The translations under genes were made by a program, and so were the position numbers. The notes under the pieces are model-generated. The model made no database searches and was not told the origin of the DNA. It was given only the letters and a program-made list of their open reading frames with translations. This document shows, piece by piece, positions 7,079-11,993 of a stretch of 11,993 nt of DNA (within the stretch, counting starts at the first letter, position 1; every line of letters starts with the position of its first letter). The stretch spans positions 1-11,993 of the forward strand of contig PKXI01000437.1 of the NCBI GenBank assembly GCA_003133425.1, read 5' to 3'. The stretch is from Acidobacteriaceae bacterium (GTDB taxonomy: Bacteria; Acidobacteriota; Terriglobia; Terriglobales; Acidobacteriaceae).

Positions 7079-8895
7079 CTCTTTCTGAACTGATGCTTGT
7101 TGATTTTGAGGGACTTGATTTTAGAGTCGAGCGTGGACTGTGGAATGCCGAGTCTGGCCGCAGCTCCTGAAGGGCCAGAGATTCTTCCTTTGCTCTCGGC
7201 GAGCGCAACCTCGATCAGTTCTTTCTCCTGGGCAGTGAGTCGCTCCGTGAGCGGTTGAGCCGGCGCAGCACTGGAGCGCGCCCCTCGCCCGAACCAACTC
7301 TCATCGACGGACAGGTTCTGGGTATCACACACTATGACGGACCGCTCAATCACGTTTTGCAATTCTCGAATGTTGCCCGGCCATGAGTACGATTGGAGGA
7401 GATCCAGGCTCCTCTTATCAATTCCCGTTATCTTTTTCCCGGCCTTGCTGGCATAGCGATCGACAAAGTATTCCACCAGTAGAGGGATGTCTTCTCTTCG
7501 CTGGCGAAGCGGAGGAACTTCGATTGGGAAAACGTTCAACCGATAAAAGAGATCCTCGCGGAACCCGCCTGCGGCGATCGCAGCTTCCAGGTTGCGATTT
7601 GTGGCGGCGACAATCCGAACGTCGACCTCAAGCGACTGACTTGAACCGACGCGCTGGAATTCACGTTCCTGAAGGACTCGCAACAAGGAGATCTGTGTTT
7701 CCAGGGGCAGTTCTCCCACCTCGTCCAGAAAGATCGTTCCGCCATCTGCGGATTCAAAGCGGCCTAAGCGCCGCTGGGTCGCGCCGGTGAAGGCGCCCTT
7801 CTCATGTCCAAACAACTCGGATGCAATCAGATCGCGGGGAATGGCGGCGCAGTTGACACTGACGAACGCCCGTGTGGACCGCTTGGAGCGCTTGTGAATG
7901 GCGCGGGCAATGAGTTCTTTCCCGGTGCCCGTTTCACCGGTGACCAGCACCGTAGAGTCGGTGGGTGCAACCTTAGCCACTTTTGCAAGTAATGATTGCA
8001 AAGCTGGAGACGAACCTACGATTTCCTCGAACATCCGGGTGATATCGATTTCTTCGCGGAGCGCCAGGTTCTCCTTGTAGAGTTGGTCTCTCAGTACTCG
8101 AATTTCCTCGAACGCATTCTTCACTATCGAGATGTCTGTGATGGCTCCGAGAAAAACCGGCTTGCCATCTGGCTCCTGCGAGGTGTGGCCAAGAACGCGG
8201 ATTGTCTTGACGGTGCCGTCGGGCATCAATAATCGATGTTCGACATCGACATCTCTTCCATCCTGAGAGGCGCCAGCCGTGACCTGCTGAACGAGTTGAA
8301 GGTCTTCGGGATGGACCCGTTCGAGCGCCAGTTGAAGTGTGGGTCTAACCGTTCGGTCGTATTCGAAGATTCGATAGGTCTCCTCTGACCAGAATTGTTC
8401 CCCAGTGGAGATATCCCAACCGAAACTGCCTGTATGACTCAGGGTCTGTGCGCCGGCCAGATAGGTCTCGCTCCTACTGAGCGATTCGTTAGTTTCCTTG
8501 AGCTTTTGAACCGTTGCCTTCAGATCGTCACGGGTTTTTCGAAGAAACTCAGCAGCTCGCCTTTGTGCGACACTCACCGCACCAACAAGCAGCGCCGACA
8601 GGACAAATACAACGAATCGTGCCATTTGACCAGGTTTTGCTTCGAACGAGTCCACCGGGGGAAGGAAGCTGTAATAGAAACCGAGACTCGATAACCCGAT
8701 CGCCAGACATCCCGGACCTGCGCCACCGAACCACGCGCTTATGATTACCGCGCAAAGAAACAACGACACAGGCGCGGATTCCAAATGAAAAAGGGGCCAA
8801 TGCGCAATCAACAGAGCTACAAAGACTGAAAAAACTGCACTGGCGTACGCCCGCGCGGTCTGCAGCGCTGCGGAATGAGGATTGGAAAAGGACAC
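7075..8895 (-). CDS. Membrane-anchored sigma-54-dependent activator (DUF4118-PAS-AAA+-Fis HTH)
   Basis: This 606-residue regulator starts with four predicted membrane segments (about 17-35, 42-56, 59-80, 91-110) resembling the KdpD-type DUF4118 domain (SAWFGGAGPG at 53-62). A helical linker (111-145) leads to a PAS_3-like sensor domain (about 150-258; GSFGWDISTGEQFWSEE, VHPEDL, GAITDIS), then a second helical linker. The AAA+ sigma-54 interaction domain follows: Walker A GETGTGKE (320-327), the sigma-54 contact loop GAFTGA (367-372), Walker B GGTIFLDE (385-392), and likely arginine fingers in GGFREDLFYRL (443-453). A FhlA-like Fis-type helix-turn-helix closes it (about 569-598). All ATPase and contact motifs are intact and there is no response-regulator receiver domain. 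The start is GTG at 8895 with GGAG 7 nt upstream. It probably remodels sigma-54 holoenzyme at the two -24/-12 promoters flanking its gene. Membrane location is predicted from sequence only. Confidence 0.93.
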   Translation of the reverse strand: MSFSNPHSAALQTARAYASAVFSVFVALLIAHWPLFHLESAPVSLFLCAVIISAWFGGAGPGCLAIGLSSLGFYYSFLPPVDSFEAKPGQMARFVVFVLSALLVGAVSVAQRRAAEFLRKTRDDLKATVQKLKETNESLSRSETYLAGAQTLSHTGSFGWDISTGEQFWSEETYRIFEYDRTVRPTLQLALERVHPEDLQLVQQVTAGASQDGRDVDVEHRLLMPDGTVKTIRVLGHTSQEPDGKPVFLGAITDISIVKNAFEEIRVLRDQLYKENLALREEIDITRMFEEIVGSSPALQSLLAKVAKVAPTDSTVLVTGETGTGKELIARAIHKRSKRSTRAFVSVNCAAIPRDLIASELFGHEKGAFTGATQRRLGRFESADGGTIFLDEVGELPLETQISLLRVLQEREFQRVGSSQSLEVDVRIVAATNRNLEAAIAAGGFREDLFYRLNVFPIEVPPLRQRREDIPLLVEYFVDRYASKAGKKITGIDKRSLDLLQSYSWPGNIRELQNVIERSVIVCDTQNLSVDESWFGRGARSSAAPAQPLTERLTAQEKELIEVALAESKGRISGPSGAAARLGIPQSTLDSKIKSLKINKHQFRKS

Positions 8896-8935
8896 TCGGG
8901 CGCTCCGATGCAGACGAGGGAAGCCGACGAAAAGA

Positions 8936-8944
8936 ATCTTAGCA
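8936..8944 (-). promoter_or_regulatory. Possible extended -10 promoter of the activator gene
   Basis: The minus strand reads TGCTAAGAT, an extended -10 pattern (TG-N-TAAGAT, 4 of 6 to TATAAT) 40 bp before the GTG start. No good -35 is seen. The same place also holds a poor GG-N10-GC match (GG at 8955/8954, GC at 8943/8942), so the kind of promoter used by the activator gene is uncertain. Confidence 0.25.
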
Positions 8945-8994
8945 TCGTTGAGACCGCTCCGGGCGGACCCGAGCGAGAGCGAAAACCCGGGAAC

Positions 8995-9008
8995 TCGGAA
9001 ATTTCCGA
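8995..9008. promoter_or_regulatory. 14-bp palindrome TCGGAAATTTCCGA, second probable activator site
   Basis: This perfect 14-bp palindrome is identical to the core of the 28-bp palindrome at 6939-6966. It lies between the activator gene and the divergent DUF4136 gene. Its centre (between 9001 and 9002) is 74 bp from the GC of the plus-strand -24/-12 promoter at 9075-9076, the same distance as in the efflux promoter. It is also about 106 bp upstream of the activator's own start, so it could serve autoregulation. Confidence 0.72.
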
Positions 9009-9061
9009 CTTCTCGTGATCGGTTACGAGAGCTAAGCTGCGCAATTTCATGAGATTAAGAG

Positions 9062-9077
9062 TGGCGATCAGCTTGCA
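9062..9077 (+). promoter_or_regulatory. Sigma-54 (-24/-12) promoter of the DUF4136-reductase genes
   Basis: The plus strand reads TGGCGATCAGCTTGCA: GG at 9063-9064, exactly ten bases, GC at 9075-9076 within TTGCA. This is a near-consensus -24/-12 element. Transcription would begin near 9088, about 160 nt before the DUF4136 ATG. That leader (9088-9247) holds no gene I can support; only a lysine/arginine-rich in-frame extension and tiny reading frames are visible. Confidence 0.78.
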
Positions 9078-9247
9078 TTGTTAATCGGCGTGAGAAAGGA
9101 CACGCAAGAAGCCATTCAACTCGCACTTGTCTGAACTCATCAAGAATGCCGAGCCGTAAGCGCCGGAAGCACTTAACACAATCTACGCGCAGCTTTCGAC
9201 GAAACAGAATCTCGGCCTGGAAACGAAACCGCGAAAGGAGAATCGAC

Positions 9248-9769
9248 ATGCAATTCAGAAACATAGTTAGCGTACCGTTGGTTGCCTTCATGTTGGCAAC
9301 TCCGAGCTTTGCCAATTCTGTGGTCGTTGACTACGACCACACTGAGAACTTTACCCAAGTCAAAACATATTCCTGGTCAAAGGTGGCCACTGCAAATTCC
9401 CTCTGGGATAAGCGCGTGGAAGATAGCATCGACCGGGAATTGACCGCGAAAGGCTGGACTCGGGTGTCCTCCGGGGGCGATGTTCAACTCGACGCCGTCG
9501 AGAAGACTTCCGTGCAACAGCAGTTCGAAACCTATTACGACGGCTTCGGCGGCCGCCGCTTTGGTCGCATGGGAGAGTCGACCACATCTGTTGACAGCTA
9601 TAAAGTCGGCACTCTGATCGTGAGCATGCTCGACGGCCGCTCGAATCAGCTGGTATGGCGGGCATCCGCGAGCAGCGATCTTTCAGGCAATCCCTCAAAG
9701 GACACGAAAAATCTGAATAAGGATGTCGACAAGATGTTCAAGCAATTCCCGCCGAAAGCGGGGGCATAG
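9248..9769 (+). CDS. Secreted DUF4136 family protein
   Basis: The 173-residue product starts with a Sec signal peptide (MQFRNIVSVPLVAFMLATPSFA, residues 1-22; likely SPase I cleavage after SFA, before NSVV). It has no lipobox Cys, although many DUF4136 members are lipoproteins. The mature part fits DUF4136: an early VDYDHTENFTQVKTYSW (26-42) and a late YKVGTLIVSMLDGRSNQLVWRASAS block. Family function is not known to me; it is probably a periplasmic or envelope protein. The frame is open upstream to an ATG at 9146, but that would add an Arg/Lys-rich tail before the signal peptide. The ATG at 9248 has AAAGGAG 7 nt upstream and is clearly the start. It is the first gene after the -24/-12 promoter at 9062 and heads a likely three-gene unit. 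Confidence 0.85.
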   Translation: MQFRNIVSVPLVAFMLATPSFANSVVVDYDHTENFTQVKTYSWSKVATANSLWDKRVEDSIDRELTAKGWTRVSSGGDVQLDAVEKTSVQQQFETYYDGFGGRRFGRMGESTTSVDSYKVGTLIVSMLDGRSNQLVWRASASSDLSGNPSKDTKNLNKDVDKMFKQFPPKAGA

Positions 9770-9857
9770 GTCTGTCCATCAACTTAAGGCCGCGCCGCGT
9801 TTCCGACTATCCCTGCAGAAACTCGGCCCCAATTTCTTCGAACGCATAAGGAGCAGT

Positions 9858-10745
9858 ATGAGCCAACAAATAACACTCTCAGCCGCAGCAGCGGGTACAT
9901 TCACAATCGGCGGCGATCTGACTGTTAATCGCATCGGCTACGGCGCGATGCGCATCACAGGGCCGGGAATCTGGGGTCCACCTGCGGACAAAAAGGCAGC
10001 GCTTGCAACTCTGCGGAAGGCAATCGAGCTTGGTGTAAACCTCATTGATACCGCTGATTCATACGGACCGGGCATCTCGGAGGAACTCATCGCCGAGGCA
10101 CTATATCCCTATCCCGCGGATCTTGTGATCGCAACCAAAGGTGGATGGGAACGTCCCGGTCCCGATCAATGGACACACAATGCAAGCCCCAGGCATCTCA
10201 CCGAAGCGCTGGATGGGAGCCTCAAGCGACTGCGTTTGGAGTCCATCGACATTTATCAACTCCACGCGCCCGACAATGTCGTCTCATTCGAGGCTTCAGT
10301 GGAAGCGCTGGCCAGATTGCGCGAGCAAGGCAAGATCCGTCACATTGGGCTCTCAAATGTGACTCGCGAGCACATCGAGCGCGCCCGCAAGATTGCGCCG
10401 ATCGTCTCCGTGCAGAATCGCTATAGTTTTGCAGATCGGGAATCAGACTTCATTGTCGATTATTGCGAGGAGAACCTGATCGCATTTCTTCCGTGGGCCC
10501 CGATCGGCCAGGCAAGGGCGACACACGATGTGCTTAGGCAAGTTGCGAATCAGTTTTATGCAACTTCTTTCCAGGTCGCACTTGCGTGGCTCCTCAAACG
10601 CTCAAGGGTCATCGTGCCGATCCCCGGAACGGGATCTGTCGAGCACCTTGAGGAGAATATCTTCGCTGCCGTGCTGGAGCTTTCGCAGACGGCATTTGAG
10701 ACATTGTCTGCGGTACAGCCTGCCTACGTAAGTCTGCGCGATTGA
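9858..10745 (+). CDS. Aldo/keto reductase, resembling the pyridoxal reductase/YdbC group
   Basis: This 295-residue cytoplasmic enzyme is expected to reduce an aldehyde or ketone with NADPH. The AKR catalytic tetrad is complete: D64 and Y69 in LIDTADSYGPG, K94 in VIATKGGW, and H136 in IYQLHAPD. The cofactor-binding segment IPGTGSVEHLEEN (255-267) and GLSNVT (164-169) also fit the family. The N-terminal VNRIGYGAMRITGPGIWGPP and overall length are close to E. coli YdbC (PdxI, pyridoxal reductase) as I remember it, but substrate cannot be assigned. The frame extends upstream to 9723 within the DUF4136 gene; ATG 9858 is chosen because AAGGAG sits 4 nt upstream and the protein then begins where the family does. 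It follows the DUF4136 gene after 88 bp with no visible terminator. Confidence 0.92.
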   Translation: MSQQITLSAAAAGTFTIGGDLTVNRIGYGAMRITGPGIWGPPADKKAALATLRKAIELGVNLIDTADSYGPGISEELIAEALYPYPADLVIATKGGWERPGPDQWTHNASPRHLTEALDGSLKRLRLESIDIYQLHAPDNVVSFEASVEALARLREQGKIRHIGLSNVTREHIERARKIAPIVSVQNRYSFADRESDFIVDYCEENLIAFLPWAPIGQARATHDVLRQVANQFYATSFQVALAWLLKRSRVIVPIPGTGSVEHLEENIFAAVLELSQTAFETLSAVQPAYVSLRD

Positions 10746-10814
10746 CACGAAATCATTCAGGAGACGAGTTCCGGTAGCTCGCGCCCATCCACGGCCACAC
10801 AAGGAGAAAGACAA

Positions 10815-11714
10815 ATGAGCAGCATACTGCGCAAGGAAAACGCAAAACTGGGATTCATTGGCCTCGGATTGATGGGGGGCCGCTTTCTTCGACGGTTGCA
10901 TGATGACGGCTGGAGCATCCGAGGTTGGAATCGCAGCCGAACGACAACTCTTGCCCTCGGGAATTATGGATTTCAGGTGGAAGAGACGTTGCCCAGCCTC
11001 GTTCATGGCTCTGACGTGCTGCTATCTTCTCTTGCAGATGACAATGCTGTACGGACAGTCTACCTGGGTGACGACGGGGTGTTCGCACACGTTCAGCCGC
11101 AGACAGTCATCCTCGAGATGAGCACGATTTCTCCTGATCTATCAGCTATCCTCCACCGGGAAGCGGCGAGGCACGGGGCGAATCTCATTGATCTCCCCGT
11201 TTCCGGCTCGACGCCGGCAGTTGAGGCAGGCGCCGTCACCTTGTTCGGAGGAGGCGAACAGGAAACCTTCAATCGTTGCGTTCCAATCTTTGAATCGATC
11301 GCGAAGCAGTGGTATCTCATGGGACCGGCCACTGCGGGGGTCCGCATGAAACTCGTGGTCAATCTTTTGCTTGGCATGAATATGGAGGCGATTGCCGAGG
11401 CCGTGTCGTTCGGCGAGCACTTGAATCTGAATCGGAATGTTCTGCTAGATGTTCTTCCAAAGACAGCCGTCATTGCGCCAGCATTCTCAGGGAAGTTTTC
11501 GAAGATCAAATCTGAGGATTACTCCCCCCAGTTTCCACTTCACCTAATGAACAAGGACCTGCGCCTTGTCCAGAACGCCGCTACTCAATCGGGCGCTGCT
11601 TTACCTGCGGCTTCGGCGACGATAGATACCTTCGCGAAAGCAGTCGGCGATTGGGGCGCACTCGACATTTCGGCGATCACTTCCTACGTTCGAGCGCTCA
11701 TCAAGAACAAATGA
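10815..11714 (+). CDS. NAD(P)-dependent beta-hydroxyacid dehydrogenase family oxidoreductase
   Basis: This 299-residue enzyme belongs to the 3-hydroxyisobutyrate dehydrogenase/glyoxylate-succinic semialdehyde reductase superfamily. It has an N-terminal Rossmann motif GFIGLGLMGGRF (13-24). The NRSR after the second strand (39-42) suggests NADPH preference. The substrate-binding DLPVSGSTPAVEAG (126-139) and the catalytic lysine K179 in GVRMKLVVNLLLG, with N183, are present, as is the conserved K247-D248. Members of this family reduce small aldehydes such as glyoxylate, succinic semialdehyde or tartronate semialdehyde; the substrate here is not determinable. The ATG at 10815 has AAGGAG 8 nt upstream. 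It follows the aldo/keto reductase after 69 bp with no terminator between, so the two probably share a transcript. A weak hairpin follows the stop. Confidence 0.92.
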   Translation: MSSILRKENAKLGFIGLGLMGGRFLRRLHDDGWSIRGWNRSRTTTLALGNYGFQVEETLPSLVHGSDVLLSSLADDNAVRTVYLGDDGVFAHVQPQTVILEMSTISPDLSAILHREAARHGANLIDLPVSGSTPAVEAGAVTLFGGGEQETFNRCVPIFESIAKQWYLMGPATAGVRMKLVVNLLLGMNMEAIAEAVSFGEHLNLNRNVLLDVLPKTAVIAPAFSGKFSKIKSEDYSPQFPLHLMNKDLRLVQNAATQSGAALPAASATIDTFAKAVGDWGALDISAITSYVRALIKNK

Positions 11715-11728
11715 AGTTTCAGTTGGTT

Positions 11729-11744
11729 GGCCCAAAGGGCCTTT
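11729..11744 (+). terminator. Weak intrinsic terminator candidate after the reductase gene
   Basis: GGCCC, a 3-nt AAA loop and GGGCC form a 5-bp GC-rich stem 14 bp after the last stop, followed by TTTG. The stem is short and the T-run only three bases, so termination would be inefficient or Rho-assisted. Its place at the end of the plus-strand unit is the main support. Confidence 0.35.
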
Positions 11745-11836
11745 GTAGTACAGCACTGAATGTGTTACGCGTTCGGCGGGTAGGTGAGTAGAGCCTCCAC
11801 ACATTTAGAAACACCGCAAGAGGAGGTCGGATGTGA

Positions 11837-11992
11837 CTAACCAGTAATTGATCGATGCCGTTTCGTGGGGCCGACAAGAGTCCCCAAGTCGCTAATGCGT
11901 GCTTCCTGGTTGCGAATCGGATAAGTCCTGAGAAACGCCGCAGGGTCCAGAAATAGGGTTGTGGCTGGTTGGTCGCAAATAACTGATTTCAT
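11837..11992 (-). CDS. Possible end of a minus-strand gene entering from the right edge (unrecognised)
   Basis: On the minus strand a frame runs from an ATG at 11992 to a TAG at 11839-11837 (51 residues, beginning MKSVICDQPATTLFLD). The frame touches the window edge, so it may be the 3' end of a longer gene or a chance frame. No family is recognised, and any ribosome site would lie outside the window. The rest of 11745-11836 shows nothing I can support. Confidence 0.2.
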   Translation of the reverse strand: MKSVICDQPATTLFLDPAAFLRTYPIRNQEARISDLGTLVGPTKRHRSITG

Positions 11993-11993
11993 G

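Noticed and set aside
8817..9050. 77-codon minus-strand open frame overlapping the activator's 5' end
   Set aside because: It is in a different frame from the activator, matches no family and spans the palindrome region.
9146..9247. N-terminal extension of the DUF4136 protein
   Set aside because: It would put an Arg/Lys-rich tail before the signal peptide; the ATG at 9248 has a strong AAAGGAG site.
9723..9857. N-terminal extension of the aldo/keto reductase into the DUF4136 gene
   Set aside because: The extension has no family resemblance, and the ATG at 9858 has AAGGAG just upstream.
1..11993. CRISPR arrays, tRNA or rRNA genes, insertion sequences
   Set aside because: No repeat-spacer pattern, RNA-gene sequence, transposase motif or terminal repeats were seen on either strand.

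Overview
The window looks like a chromosomal piece of a moderately GC-rich Gram-negative bacterium. It carries an outer-membrane efflux lipoprotein, an inner-membrane RND pump and two -24/-12 (sigma-54) promoters. The gene set (STAS protein + HAE1-type RND + adaptor + NodT-type outer-membrane factor under a DUF4118/PAS sigma-54 activator, beside a DUF4136 protein and an MbfA-like ferritin protein) most resembles Acidobacteriota. That assignment is inference; no rRNA or taxonomic marker is present.

Layout. Minus strand, read right to left: a membrane-anchored sigma-54 activator (8895-7075); a 225-bp regulatory gap with a 28-bp perfect palindrome and a -24/-12 promoter; a tight operon of STAS protein (6849-6544), RND pump (6531-3358), membrane-fusion adaptor (3347-2115) and outer-membrane factor (2118-634); a 213-bp gap; then the 5' part of an MbfA-type rubrerythrin/VIT protein running off the left edge (420-<1). 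Plus strand, diverging from the activator gene: a second palindrome and -24/-12 promoter, a long leader, a secreted DUF4136 protein (9248-9769), an aldo/keto reductase (9858-10745) and a beta-hydroxyacid dehydrogenase family reductase (10815-11714). A weak hairpin and about 250 bp with no convincing gene follow.

How it fits together. The two regulatory gaps share the 14-bp palindrome TCGGAAATTTCCGA. In each case its centre lies exactly 74 bp from the GC of a -24/-12 promoter, one promoter reading left into the efflux operon and the other right into the DUF4136-reductase genes. The simplest reading is that the activator encoded between them binds this palindrome as its enhancer and switches on both transcription units: a small regulon pairing tripartite efflux with an envelope protein and two NAD(P)H-dependent reductases. 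The activator has four predicted membrane segments and a PAS domain ahead of an intact AAA+ module, so the signal may be sensed at or in the membrane. The signal and the exported substrate cannot be read from the sequence.
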